A DNA stretch of 64,000 bases from Aldersonia sp. NBC_00410 (GTDB lineage Bacteria > Actinomycetota > Actinomycetes > Mycobacteriales > Mycobacteriaceae), in contig NZ_JAPENM010000002.1 of NCBI RefSeq assembly GCF_026342035.1, forward strand, positions 248,001 to 312,000. Direction: 5' to 3'. The notes beneath the pieces were generated by a model. That model did not search any database. It had not been told where the DNA came from and worked only from the letters and a program-made list of their open reading frames with translations. Positions within the stretch are counted from its first letter, which is position 1. Every line of letters starts with the position of its first letter. Positions 42,757 to 51,641 of this stretch are shown in pieces. Both the position numbers and the translations under genes were made by a program.

Positions 42757-43530
42757 ATGCCGAAGATCGCACTCACGCTGGCCGTCGCGTTGGTCGCGCT
42801 GGCGGCGTGCTCTGCCGCCGACCCGGACGATCCGACACCGATGGGGCACGAGTTCGTGTCCACCGAGGTACAAGGCGCGCCGATCCCCGGCGGCGGCCCG
42901 CTCGAACTCGGCTTCGCCGACGAGCAGATTTCCGCCTTCGCCGGCTGCAATCGGGCAAGCGCGTCGGTGGACCTGTCCGACGGCAAGGTGACGACCGGTG
43001 ACCTCGCCACGACGATGATGGCGTGCCCGGGCGACCGCGGCGATGCCGACGCGTGGGTAGCCACGTTGCTGGGTGCGCAACCGGCCTGGGCGCTCGACGG
43101 CGACACACTGACGCTCCGCACCGGCGACCAAGTTGTCACTCTGCTCGATCGCACGGTTGCCGACCCCAATCGCCCGCTGATCGGCACGAACTGGTTGGTG
43201 CAGAGCACGATCGCATCGGGCGCGATCACCACGTCGGTGGCCTTGGAGCGCGCGGCGGCGCATCTGGTGCTCGACCCGAGCGGCGCCGTCACAGGCAACA
43301 CTGGCTGTAACAACTTCAACGGTCCCGCAACGGTTTCCGAGCCTGCGAGCGGCACCACCATCGAGTTCGGACCCCTCGCCACCACCCGGATGGCCTGCGA
43401 GCCCGACCTTGCCGAGGTGGAACAGTCGGTACTCGCCGTGCTGTCCGGCACCGTCGAGGCCACGGTGGACGCCGACAAATTGACGCTGCGCAAGCCCGAT
43501 GGCACCGGACTGGTACTGCGCGCACAGTGA
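42757..43530 (+). CDS. Lipoprotein with two META domains (HslJ-like)
   Basis: A 257-residue lipoprotein with lipobox LAAC (Cys about 18). Two repeats follow: repeat 1 (about 28-125) has ISAFAGCNRASASVDL and ATTMMACPGD; repeat 2 (about 140-257) has TGNTGCNNFNGPATV and LATTRMACEPDLAEVE. The GCNxxxG and TxMAC pairs are the META signature found in HslJ and heat-inducible outer-envelope proteins. Function is uncertain, probably envelope stress related. The final KLTLRKPDGTGLVLRAQ is typical of the domain end. Confidence 0.85.
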   Translation: MPKIALTLAVALVALAACSAADPDDPTPMGHEFVSTEVQGAPIPGGGPLELGFADEQISAFAGCNRASASVDLSDGKVTTGDLATTMMACPGDRGDADAWVATLLGAQPAWALDGDTLTLRTGDQVVTLLDRTVADPNRPLIGTNWLVQSTIASGAITTSVALERAAAHLVLDPSGAVTGNTGCNNFNGPATVSEPASGTTIEFGPLATTRMACEPDLAEVEQSVLAVLSGTVEATVDADKLTLRKPDGTGLVLRAQ

Positions 43531-43551
43531 TCGCACCGCTACCTTGCTGTG

Positions 43552-43869
43552 GTGCCCGACGAAATGCCGACGGATCATTACCTCAGGCTGATGAACGATT
43601 ACTGCTGCATCTGGCCGCTCTGGGACAGCCTCGGCGGTACCGACGGCAAGCATCTCGGCCTGACCGAAGAGTTGGAACACGACATTCGCAAGTGGCAGGA
43701 GCATTTCGAAGCGCACTTCCATTACGAGACCGGCTGGTCGTCCGCGCAGACGGCTGCCGAATACGAGCGCCGCGGTCGCGACCTGCTGCCCCGGCTCAGT
43801 GCTGAACTGCCCGACCATTTCGTCGAGCTCGATCTGTGGCCAGTGAACGGCGGCAAGGTGCGCGGTTGA
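43552..43869 (+). CDS. Hypothetical small acidic protein
   Basis: About 105 residues (GTG 43552; GTG 43549 or ATG 43564 possible). It is rich in Trp, His and acidic residues (YCCIWPLWDS, HDIRKWQEHFEAHFHYETGW, LDLWPVNGGKVRG) with no signal or membrane segment. Codon choice and composition look genuine. The family is not recognised. It follows the META lipoprotein by 21 bases. Confidence 0.6.
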   Translation: MPDEMPTDHYLRLMNDYCCIWPLWDSLGGTDGKHLGLTEELEHDIRKWQEHFEAHFHYETGWSSAQTAAEYERRGRDLLPRLSAELPDHFVELDLWPVNGGKVRG

Positions 43870-43874
43870 AATAT

Positions 43875-46052
43875 GTGCGCGCATCTGGCGGGCGCACTGG
43901 ATTCGACGGCTGTCGTCACTTCCCCCCTCGGGCACTTCCGGGCCTGAGCCGGCCGAACGGTCCCGCTCCGCCGGCCGTTCGGACTAGCCTGGGGCTGCTG
44001 TGTTACAGATCACACAGAAAGGCCGGAGTCATCGCCCCGAACAACCGCACCGAACCTTCGATACGCAACGTTGCGCTCATCGGGCATCAGGGCAACGGCA
44101 AGACCACGCTCGCCGAGGCGATGCTGTTCCGGGCCGGCGTGGTCCCGCGGGCAGGCCGCGTCGATGCCGGCAACACGATCCTGGGAAACCAGCCCGAGGA
44201 ACGCGAGCGCCAACAGTCGCTCACTCTCGGCATCGCCTCCTTCGAGTGGAACGACCACCGCATCAACCTTATCGACACCCCGGGGTACGCGGATTTCATC
44301 GGCGACGCGTCGGCGGCCCTACGAGTCGCCGACGCTGCCGTGTTCGTCGTCGATGCCGTCGCCGGCCTGCAGGTCAACGACGAGCTGATGTGGGAGGCCG
44401 CCGCGGACCGAAACATCCCACGGCTGATCTTCCTCAACAAGATGGACAAGGAGAACGCTTCCTTCGACGCGGCGCTCGCCGGGCTGCGGGAGCATTTCGG
44501 ATCCGGCGTCGAACCCGTCGAGTTGCCCGTCGGTGCTGCTTCGGCGTTCAACGGCGTCGCCGACCTACTGACCGAGCATGTCTTCCTTTACGACTCGGGC
44601 ACCGCAATCGAATCGGCCGACCTCCCACCGGGGATCGCGGACCGCGAGCACGCCGAACACGAGCATCTCCTCGAGGACGTCGTCGAACTCGAGGACGACC
44701 TCATGTCGCGTTATCTCGACGGCGAGGCGATAAGCCCGGACGAACTCGGCCATGCGCTGCACCACGGTTTCGCGACCGGGATCATGTGGCCGGTGCTGTG
44801 CGGGTCGGCTACCGAGGCGATCGCCGTCGACCGCCTCCTCGAATTCATCACCCGAATCGCCCCCGCGCCGAGCGAGATGCCGTCGCTGGCAGTGGGTTCC
44901 GGCAACGAAGTCAAATGCAATCCCGAAGGCGATCCGCTCGCCTACGTCTTCAAGACCCAGACCGACGACTATGTCGGCCAGGTGGCGCTGCTGAAGATCC
45001 TCTCCGGCACCATCCACGCGGACGACGTCGTGGTGAACCAGCGCACCGGTACCCGGGAACGGATGCACAACCTGCTGCGTGTCTTCGGTGGCAAGACTTC
45101 GCCGATCGACACCGCGGTCGCGGGTGACATCATCGGCGCGATCAAGCTCACCGACGTCGCCACCGGCGACACTCTCGCGCCTGCCGGTTCGACCCTCGAA
45201 GTGCCACCGATCGAGAACCAGCAGCCGGTCTACGGCGTCGCGGTCGCGGCACAGAGCACCAGCGAGGAGGACAAGCTCAGCACGGCCCTTACCGAGCTCG
45301 TACGCGACGATCCATCGCTGCGGGTCACGCGGGACAGCGATACACACCAGCGCGTGCTCTCCGGTGCCGGCGATGTGCACGTGCAGTCCGCGCTCGCCCG
45401 CGTGAAGCGCCGCTTCGGCATCGAAGTCGGCACCGAGCCGGTCAAAGTCGCCTACCGCGAAACGCTGGCCGGATCAACGCAAACCGAAGGCCGGCACAAG
45501 AAGCAGAGCGGTGGGCACGGACAGTTCGGCGTCGCGCTCGTGCGCTTCGAACCGCTCGCCCGCGACAGTGGATTCGAGTACGCGGACGAGACTCGCGGCG
45601 GCGTGATCCCGAAATCGCTGGTGCCCGCCGTCGGCAAGGGCATCCACGAAGCGATGGCCCGCGGCGGGACGCACGGCTTCCCACTCGTCGACGTCAAGGC
45701 CACCGTCGTCGACGGCAAGCACCACTCGGTCGATTCCGACGACCACAGTTTCCGCATGGCCGGCGCGCTGGCGCTGCGCGAAGCGATCGAGAAGGTCGGC
45801 ACCGTCGTGCTCGAGCCGATGATGCACGTCGAGGTGAAGGTGCCGAGCGCTCTGCAGGGCGACGTGCTCGCCGACCTCGGCCGCAGGCGCGGCCAGATCG
45901 AGGGCACCGAGATTTCCGGGGCCGACAACGCCGTCGTCGTGGCCACCGTCCCGCACGCCGACATGCTCGACTACGCCGTCACGCTCCGCTCGATGACACA
46001 TGGGCGGGGCCGATTTACCATGTCGTTCAAGGCATATCAGGAACGTCCCTAA
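43875..46052 (+). CDS. Elongation factor G-like GTPase (FusA2-type)
   Basis: An EF-G paralogue of the kind seen in mycobacteria as FusA2. G1 GHQGNGKTT, G3 DTPGYADF and G4 NKMD are intact, followed by domains II-V (KVAYRETLAGSTQTEGRHKKQSGGHGQF is domain IV start; the end is RGRFTMSFKAYQERP). It probably acts on the ribosome, though FusA2-type proteins do not replace EF-G. The start is odd. Conserved sequence begins near 44040 and AAAGG lies at 44018-44022, but no ATG, GTG or TTG follows at normal spacing; the nearest canonical in-frame start is GTG 43875. A near-cognate ATC (44031) or GTC (44028) start is possible. Confidence 0.85.
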   Translation: MRASGGRTGFDGCRHFPPRALPGLSRPNGPAPPAVRTSLGLLCYRSHRKAGVIAPNNRTEPSIRNVALIGHQGNGKTTLAEAMLFRAGVVPRAGRVDAGNTILGNQPEERERQQSLTLGIASFEWNDHRINLIDTPGYADFIGDASAALRVADAAVFVVDAVAGLQVNDELMWEAAADRNIPRLIFLNKMDKENASFDAALAGLREHFGSGVEPVELPVGAASAFNGVADLLTEHVFLYDSGTAIESADLPPGIADREHAEHEHLLEDVVELEDDLMSRYLDGEAISPDELGHALHHGFATGIMWPVLCGSATEAIAVDRLLEFITRIAPAPSEMPSLAVGSGNEVKCNPEGDPLAYVFKTQTDDYVGQVALLKILSGTIHADDVVVNQRTGTRERMHNLLRVFGGKTSPIDTAVAGDIIGAIKLTDVATGDTLAPAGSTLEVPPIENQQPVYGVAVAAQSTSEEDKLSTALTELVRDDPSLRVTRDSDTHQRVLSGAGDVHVQSALARVKRRFGIEVGTEPVKVAYRETLAGSTQTEGRHKKQSGGHGQFGVALVRFEPLARDSGFEYADETRGGVIPKSLVPAVGKGIHEAMARGGTHGFPLVDVKATVVDGKHHSVDSDDHSFRMAGALALREAIEKVGTVVLEPMMHVEVKVPSALQGDVLADLGRRRGQIEGTEISGADNAVVVATVPHADMLDYAVTLRSMTHGRGRFTMSFKAYQERP
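43953..43982. terminator. GC-rich hairpin before EF-G-like gene
   Basis: CCGAACGG (43953-43960) and CCGTTCGG (43975-43982) form a perfect 8-base stem with a 14-base loop and no T-tract. It lies between the small hypothetical gene and the EF-G-like gene and may end upstream transcription or act in the leader. Confidence 0.4.
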
Positions 46053-46673
46053 CAGGCTGGACCACGAGGGCGCCGGTCAGCGCGGAGATCGGTGGGGCGA
46101 AGAAGTAACCACCGCCGGTCGGGGTGACCCACTCCCCCGGCACCGGCACCTCGACGACGCTTCCGTCCGCGCGCGGCAGCGTCAATGTCCGGGTTCGGTC
46201 GCAGTGCGCGTTGCGCTGACCGATGAGCGGATCGCGACCACGATCAGAGCGTGAGCTTCGTTGCCGGGCCCACCGACCGACCAGTTCACTTGCGAGCCAA
46301 GACGCTCCGACGCAGTCGGGTCGCCGAGATAGGCCGACCTGGCGGACAGGCCTTGGCGGAAACTGTGCTCTCCGAACGCATCCGCCGACTCGCTACCCGC
46401 CAACGTCGCAATCCCCTTGTACGAGAACGCAACCGCCGTCCACACTGCCGACTGGCCGGCGACATGTTCGGTCCGCCGGCGCGCGCGAAAGTCCAGTGCC
46501 TCCGCCATACTCGTGACCCGCGGCGCGAGCCAGGTGGTGAACCGGCGTGCGCCGGCGCGATCATCGAACCGGAGAAACAGGAAGTACTGATGGTCCTTCG
46601 TGAAGCCGGGAATGATGTTGCCCTGGATATTCGCGGCGGCAACAGCGTCGTACACCGGCTCGGGTGCGGTCAC
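46027..46673 (-). pseudogene. DyP-type peroxidase remnant (internal deletion and frameshift)
   Basis: From GTG 46673 the frame reads AANIQGNIIPGFTKDHQYFLFLRFDD ... SYKGIATLAGSESADAFGEHSFRQGLSARSAYLGDPTA ... NWSVGGPGNEAHALIVVA (in pieces), the N-terminal part of a DyP-type peroxidase. It then stops at about 46182. Sequence in another frame immediately downstream, TLTLPRADGSVVEV and PGEWVTPTGGGYFFAPPISAL, looks like the protein's C-terminal end. The middle part with the heme-ligand His and catalytic Asp is missing. The gene is therefore inactive. Confidence 0.75.
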
Positions 46674-47613
46674 TGCTCGATCCCGCACACGATGTGGGCG
46701 GACATCACGATGTGCTCGGCGAGGTGACCGCCGGCGGTGATCGGCCGTCCACCGATGTGGATGTCGCTCACCGTGAATCCATCGGCGGCGGGCACCTCGT
46801 AGCGCAGTCGCAATGCCGCGCCGGGCAAACCGCGCAGCACGGTCCAGTAGTCGCCCACCGGGGTGCCGTCGGGACACGCGAAACCGCTGTCGTCCCACTC
46901 GATCATGTAGATCCCCGGTGGGTTCGCCGTCCCGATCGACAACCCGGTCCGGGCAATTGCCCAGTGGTCGAATCCGATCCGGGCGTCGGCCCCGGTGGCG
47001 CGGCGGTAGGGCAGCGCGTCGTACCCGTCCCGGGCGGTGGCCGGGACGGGCGCCTCCTGCGAGACACCGAGCAGATCCTTCATCGAGTTGACCCGCATGA
47101 TGTAGTGCACGATGCCGTCGGTGGTGTTCCAGCGGTTCATCGGGTCGTAGACGCCACCGGGAAAGATCTCCTCGGACCGCACCCCGGGATCGACGAGTTG
47201 CCGGTACAGGGCGAGTACGGCATCGGGGTCACTCGCCGCGAGCGTGCGGTAGTACTCGGGCGTTTCGGTGCTGAACTCGACCCGCTGGATCCGTCCGTCG
47301 ACGCGCGTGACATGCCACTCCAGGTACTCGATCTGCGTGGCACGGTCCTCGCCCGCGGCGAACGCGGCGGCGCGATCATCGCGATGCTCGACCAACAACG
47401 GCCGCGAGAAGCCGGTACAGGTCCAGGTCAACGTGCGCCGGTTGCGGACGTCGAGCGAAACCTGCGCGGATCCACCGAATGGCCTGCTCCGCTCAGCACG
47501 ACCCGATCCGCAGTCAGGTCGCCAACGACCCGGTGCCAGGCTTCGTAGAACGGCGAGCCCTCCGGGGCATCGCGCAACCGCCCGGGAGTCTCGTATCGCC
47601 CAACGACCGTCAC
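46670..47613 (-). pseudogene. Frameshifted DyP-operon partner gene
   Basis: From GTG 47613 the frame reads MTVVGRYETPGRLRDAP ... FYEAWHRVVGDLTADRVVLSGAGHS; the similarity of composition then passes to a different frame, RPFGGSAQVSLDVRNRRTLTW ... VDPGVRSEEIFPGGVYDPMN and on to CGIEQ-stop at 46670. One single-base change near 47480 would restore a continuous protein of about 310 residues. The 3' end overlaps the DyP remnant as GTGA, so the two were an operon. The family is not recognised. Decay of both genes argues against a simple sequencing error. Confidence 0.65.
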
Positions 47614-47705
47614 GGCGATGACGGTATCGGTGAATCTGCCTCCGCGCCTGACGATTTGCCTGCATCGCCGGCCGGGTGTTGCCAGGTTGCCTGGCGCGGA
47701 CTAGA

Positions 47706-47727
47706 TTACTGATTGCTGACTCAGTAA
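47706..47727. promoter_or_regulatory. Inverted repeat operator, TetR-like
   Basis: TTACTGA (47706-47712) and TCAGTAA (47721-47727) are perfect 7-base inverted copies with an 8-base spacer. They lie about 40 bases before the first nitroreductase gene, with AT-rich sequence following. The form is that of a TetR-family operator; no linked TetR gene is in the window. Confidence 0.6.
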
Positions 47728-47767
47728 ATATTGCGATCGCGCCCCGCCCACCAGCGTGAGGACCGCC

Positions 47768-48268
47768 ATGCCCACCGACAACACCGTCACGAAATACGGC
47801 CAACCCACCACCACCGGCCCCAAACCGATTTCGCGCTACCAGGGCGCGCTGAATCGAGTGATCCGCGTACTGCTGCGCACGCCGCTGCTCGCCCGTGGCA
47901 TCGGCACGAAACTGCTCACCATCGAGATCGTCGGCCGCAAGAGCGGTAAGACCTACCGGATTCCCGTCGCGTACACGCCGCACGAGAACGCCCTTATTGT
48001 CGGTACTCGGGTCCGTCCCTGGCAGCGCAACCTGCGTCCCGACGAGCCGGTGACCATCCGGCTGCGCGGCGCGAAACGGCTCGCGGACGTCACAGTGCAC
48101 ACCGGCGAGCAGGACGTGATGCGGCTCTATGACATCGTCGCGCGCGACAACCACGTCAACGCAGCGAACAACGGCATCGGATTCGGCCCCGACGGCACCC
48201 CCAACCGCGCCGACCTCTACCAGACCTGGCGCAGCGGCGGCGTCGTACTCGAGCTTCGGCTGCATTGA
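47768..48268 (+). CDS. Deazaflavin (F420)-type nitroreductase family protein A
   Basis: A 166-residue protein. LLARGIGTKLLTIEIVGRKSGKTYRIPVAY is the conserved front of the nitroreductase/quinone reductase (DUF385, Ddn-like) family. RVRPWQRNLRPDEPVTIRLRG and the N-terminal basic helix also fit. Ddn-type enzymes use F420H2 to reduce quinones or nitro compounds at the membrane. GAGGA precedes ATG 47768. It is followed by a second family member, so the pair forms one unit under the operator at 47706. Confidence 0.8.
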   Translation: MPTDNTVTKYGQPTTTGPKPISRYQGALNRVIRVLLRTPLLARGIGTKLLTIEIVGRKSGKTYRIPVAYTPHENALIVGTRVRPWQRNLRPDEPVTIRLRGAKRLADVTVHTGEQDVMRLYDIVARDNHVNAANNGIGFGPDGTPNRADLYQTWRSGGVVLELRLH

Positions 48269-48308
48269 AACCGCGCGCAACAACGCGCGATCGGCAAAGA
48301 TCGGCAAG

Positions 48309-48746
48309 GTGCATCCCATCGGAACGAAGTTGTGGGCGACCATGAACCGGCTGATGTCGGCGCTCTACCGCCGCACCAACGGCAAGCTCGGCAGTTGGGC
48401 GAATGGTCCCCTGCCGGTCATGCTGCTCACCGTGCCGGGCCGGAAATCCGGTGTCGAACGGACAGCGCCGGTCTGCTACATCGAGCGCGACGGTGGCTAT
48501 CTCGTCATCGGCTCGGCCGGCGGCTACAGCGAGGATCCGCAGTGGTTCAAGAATCTCGCCGCGACCGATCGGGCGCGTATCCGGATCAAGTCGTCGGAGT
48601 CCGAGGTCGGCGTACACATCGCCGTGGGCGAGGAGCGCGATGCGCTGTGGCGCGACGTCGTCATCGTCGAGTCGCCCGGGTTCCTCGACTACGAACGCAA
48701 GTCCGGCCGCACAATTCCGATCGCGGTGCTGACTCCGCAGAAGTAG
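48309..48746 (+). CDS. Deazaflavin (F420)-type nitroreductase family protein B
   Basis: A 145-residue protein from GTG 48309. LGSWANGPLPVMLLTVPGRKSGVERTAPVCYIERDGGYLVIGSAGGYSEDPQWFKNL (in pieces) is the complete cofactor-binding core of Ddn-like reductases (PGRKSGxxRxxP, GSxGGxxxxPxWxxNL). The C-terminus FLDYERKSGRTIPIAVLTP is also typical. It sits 40 bases after the first family member and probably shares its transcript. Confidence 0.8.
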   Translation: MHPIGTKLWATMNRLMSALYRRTNGKLGSWANGPLPVMLLTVPGRKSGVERTAPVCYIERDGGYLVIGSAGGYSEDPQWFKNLAATDRARIRIKSSESEVGVHIAVGEERDALWRDVVIVESPGFLDYERKSGRTIPIAVLTPQK

Positions 48747-48811
48747 CCGATCTGGACAACCGCCCAGCCGCACGGGACAAACGTGAGCTGCGCCACGTAA
48801 AATCGCCAGCC

Positions 48812-49999
48812 ATGGTGCATGGGCAGTTGCGATCGGCGCGGATCAGCGCCGCCGTCGCGTTCGCCGTGCAGGGCTTCTTCCTCGCCGTGGTGCTCACCCA
48901 GTTGCCGCAGATCCGCGACCGGTACGGGTTCGGCGAGGGTCTGGTGGTCGGTGTCGTGGTGTTGATCTCGCTGCTCGCCGGCGTCGGCAGCGTCGTCGCC
49001 GAACGGATCGCGCTCAAGCGATCGAGTCGGGTGACACTTCGCGCCGGACTCGCGCTGATCGCCGTCACCGGCCTCGGCATCGCGCTTGCCCCCGGACCGA
49101 TCGCACTTTTTATCGCGCTCGCCGGGTACGGCATCGCGCTCGGGATTGTCGACGCGAGCACGAACATGCAGGCCGTCGCCATCCAACACGGCTACGGCAC
49201 GATCATCCTGTCGTCGTTCTATGCGGCCTGGAGCGCCGGCGCCATCGTCGGCGCGCTGTACGTCTCGGTCTGCTCGGCCATCAATGTCTCGCTGCAGGTG
49301 TCGGTCGTGATCGCCGCGATTCTCGTCGCCATCGTCGGTGCAGGCGCCGGCCGGTACCTCCTCGAGGCGCGCACCGGAGCACCGACCCCACTCGGCCACA
49401 CCGTCGTGGCCATCCCTACCCGCATCTTCGTCGCACTCGGAGTCGCGATGGCGCTGTTCTTCGCCATCGACCTCGCCATCGGCAACTGGTCCGCGCTCTA
49501 CCTCGACGACGTGCTGTCCGCCGACGCGGCCACCGCGGCGCTCGGGCTTGCCGCGTACCAGGGCGCTGCCCTGCTCAGCCGCCTCACCGGCGACCTCTGG
49601 GTGCGCCGGTTCGGCGAGGTCGCGGTGATCCGCGGCGGCGGCGCACTCGGGGTGCTCGGCATGCTGATCGTGGTACTCGCCCCGAACCCCGCCGTCGCCA
49701 TCGCCGGCTTCCTCGTCGTCGGCCTCGGCGTGCCACTGGTGGCCCCGCTGTGCTTCAGCACGCTCGGACATCTCACCAGCGGGCCCGGTCTCGACGCCGC
49801 CGTCGCCCGGCTCAACATCTTCAATTACGCGGGCACCCTGATCGGCGGCGGCGTCGTCGGGGCGATCGCGGTCGGCACATCGCTGCGCGTCGGATTCGTT
49901 GTACCGCTGATCTTCGCCGGCCTGCTGATCATGCTCGCCCCGGTGTTCGCCGCCCAGCAACGAACGCGCGTCGATTCTGCGTCGATAAACCATGGATGA
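48812..49999 (+). CDS. MFS transporter
   Basis: A 395-residue protein with about 12 hydrophobic segments. The region after helix 2 (SVVAERIALKRSSRVTLRAG) matches the MFS cytoplasmic loop position. ALGIVDASTNMQAVAIQHGYGTIILSSFYAAWSAGAIVGAL resembles the FucP/YbjJ-like branch of the superfamily. The substrate is unknown. ATG 48812 gives a short polar N-terminus. A GNAT gene follows 37 bases after its stop. Confidence 0.8.
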   Translation: MVHGQLRSARISAAVAFAVQGFFLAVVLTQLPQIRDRYGFGEGLVVGVVVLISLLAGVGSVVAERIALKRSSRVTLRAGLALIAVTGLGIALAPGPIALFIALAGYGIALGIVDASTNMQAVAIQHGYGTIILSSFYAAWSAGAIVGALYVSVCSAINVSLQVSVVIAAILVAIVGAGAGRYLLEARTGAPTPLGHTVVAIPTRIFVALGVAMALFFAIDLAIGNWSALYLDDVLSADAATAALGLAAYQGAALLSRLTGDLWVRRFGEVAVIRGGGALGVLGMLIVVLAPNPAVAIAGFLVVGLGVPLVAPLCFSTLGHLTSGPGLDAAVARLNIFNYAGTLIGGGVVGAIAVGTSLRVGFVVPLIFAGLLIMLAPVFAAQQRTRVDSASINHG

Positions 50000-50036
50000 T
50001 CGACCTGCGCGGTACGCCGCTGTCTACACTGAGCCA

Positions 50037-50582
50037 ATGCCCGACGTCATCGTGGACGTCAGCCGAGCCGGCCTCTGGGACGCAGAGGCGCTCAGCGACG
50101 TTGCCGCCGTCACCTTTCCGCTCGCCTGCCCTCCGCAAGCCACCGACGAAGACATCGAGATCTTCATCAACGACGTGCTGTCGATCGATCGGTTCGGCGA
50201 GTACCTCTCCGAGCCGACGCACACGGTACTCAAGGCCGTCGAGCGCGGCACCATCGTCGGATACATCATGCTCATCGCCGACGAACCCGCCGACTCCGAC
50301 GTCGCGGCCGTGCTTTCTGCTCGTCCCCTGCTCGAGATCAGCAAGATGTACGTCCTTCCCGGCCACCAGGGCACCGGCGTCGCCGGCGCGTTGATGGAGG
50401 CCGCGGTCGAGCACGCGCGCGACATTGGCTGCGCGGCGGTGTGGCTCGGAGTCAACCAACTCAACTCCCGCGCCCAGCGCTTCTACGCCAAGCACGGTTT
50501 CAGGCAGGTCGGCACCAAGACGTTCCAGGTCGGCGCACAGACCCACCACGACTACGTCATGTGCCGGCCACTGAGCGGCTAG
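50037..50582 (+). CDS. GNAT family N-acetyltransferase
   Basis: A 181-residue protein. The acetyl-CoA site is LLEISKMYVLPGHQGTGVAGALMEAAVEHA (motif A with Q/GxxGxG/A), followed by WLGVNQLNSRAQRFYAKHGFRQVG (motif B). It is convergent with zapE (10-base gap), and this is the gene order of Rv2669/Rv2670c in M. tuberculosis. The substrate is unknown. Confidence 0.85.
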   Translation: MPDVIVDVSRAGLWDAEALSDVAAVTFPLACPPQATDEDIEIFINDVLSIDRFGEYLSEPTHTVLKAVERGTIVGYIMLIADEPADSDVAAVLSARPLLEISKMYVLPGHQGTGVAGALMEAAVEHARDIGCAAVWLGVNQLNSRAQRFYAKHGFRQVGTKTFQVGAQTHHDYVMCRPLSG

Positions 50583-50592
50583 TTCAGCGCGG

Positions 50593-51606
50593 TTAGGCGG
50601 TCGGCACCTCGAACCGGGACAGCGCGAGCAGACGCGACGTCGCGCGCAGGTACTTCTTGCGGTACCCGCCGTGCAGCATCTCCTCGGTGAAGATCTCGTC
50701 GAGCTTGGCGCCGGACACCGTGACCGGGATGCTCGCGTCGTAGAGCCGGTCCGCGAGCACAACGACGCGCAGGGCCACCGCCTGATCCTGGACCGGATGC
50801 ACTCCGGAGATGAATATGGCGCTCAGACCCTCGACGAGCTTCTTGTACCGGGATGGATGGAGCGTGCTCAAATGCGCGAGCAACGCGTCGAAGTCGTCGA
50901 GGGTTGCCCCCGGCGTCACGGCCGCGCGCTCGGCCAGCACCGCCGAATCGGTCGGCTCCGGCGCCGGGGGAAGGTCGCGATGCCGGTAGTCGGGACCGTC
51001 GACGCGCAGCGTTTCGAAAATCGAGCCGAGCTTCTTGATCTCGCGCAGGAAGTCCTGCGCGGCGAACCGTCCCTCGCCCAGCTGACCGGGCAGCGTATTC
51101 GAGGTCGCCACGATCGAGACTCCGCGGGCCGAGAGTTCGGTCAGCAGCCGGGAAACCAGCATGGTGTCGCCGGGATCGTCGAGTTCGAACTCGTCGATGC
51201 ACAGCACACTGTTGCTCGACAGCTGCTCGACCGCGTTGTTGAAGCCGAGCGCGCCGACGAGGTGCGTGAGCTCCACGAACGTTCCGAACGTCTTCGGTTC
51301 GGGGCTGCTGTGATAGATCGACGCGAGCAAGTGCGTCTTGCCGACGCCGAAGCCGCCGTCGAGGTAAAGACCCACCCCGGAGACCGGCGTCTTCTTGCCG
51401 AACAGCTTGCGCTTGCCGCCGCGCAGACCGCGCACCTTGTCCGCGAACTGCTCCGCCTTCGCCACTGCCGCGGCCTGGCTCGGCTCGTTCGGATCCGGGA
51501 TGTAGGAGGCAAAACTCACGTGGTCGAACATGGGCGGCGGGACCATTTGGGTGACGAGTTGGTCCGCCGGAACGACCGGACTTCGGTCGACTAGGCGTTC
51601 GGGCAT
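50593..51606 (-). CDS. zapE: ZapE/AFG1-like ATPase
   Basis: A 337-residue AFG1-like P-loop ATPase. Walker A is DGGFGVGKTHLLAS and Walker B LCIDEFELDDPGDTML; sensor-like SIVATSNTLP and SAIFISGVHPVQDQAVALRVVVLADRLYD follow the family. In Escherichia coli ZapE is a division-associated protein, while AFG1 acts in mitochondrial protein quality control; the actinobacterial role is not settled. It is divergent from the ribD-like gene with 35 bases between starts, matching mycobacterial order (Rv2670c/Rv2671). Confidence 0.85.
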   Translation of the reverse strand: MPERLVDRSPVVPADQLVTQMVPPPMFDHVSFASYIPDPNEPSQAAAVAKAEQFADKVRGLRGGKRKLFGKKTPVSGVGLYLDGGFGVGKTHLLASIYHSSPEPKTFGTFVELTHLVGALGFNNAVEQLSSNSVLCIDEFELDDPGDTMLVSRLLTELSARGVSIVATSNTLPGQLGEGRFAAQDFLREIKKLGSIFETLRVDGPDYRHRDLPPAPEPTDSAVLAERAAVTPGATLDDFDALLAHLSTLHPSRYKKLVEGLSAIFISGVHPVQDQAVALRVVVLADRLYDASIPVTVSGAKLDEIFTEEMLHGGYRKKYLRATSRLLALSRFEVPTA

Positions 51607-51641
51607 GCCAAATACCCTAACGACGTGCTCTTATCGGACTT

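Noticed and set aside
44000-45127. Programmed frameshift feeding the EF-G-like gene from the ORF starting at 44000
   Set aside because: That frame is an Arg-rich shadow and there is no slippery sequence at a sensible junction.
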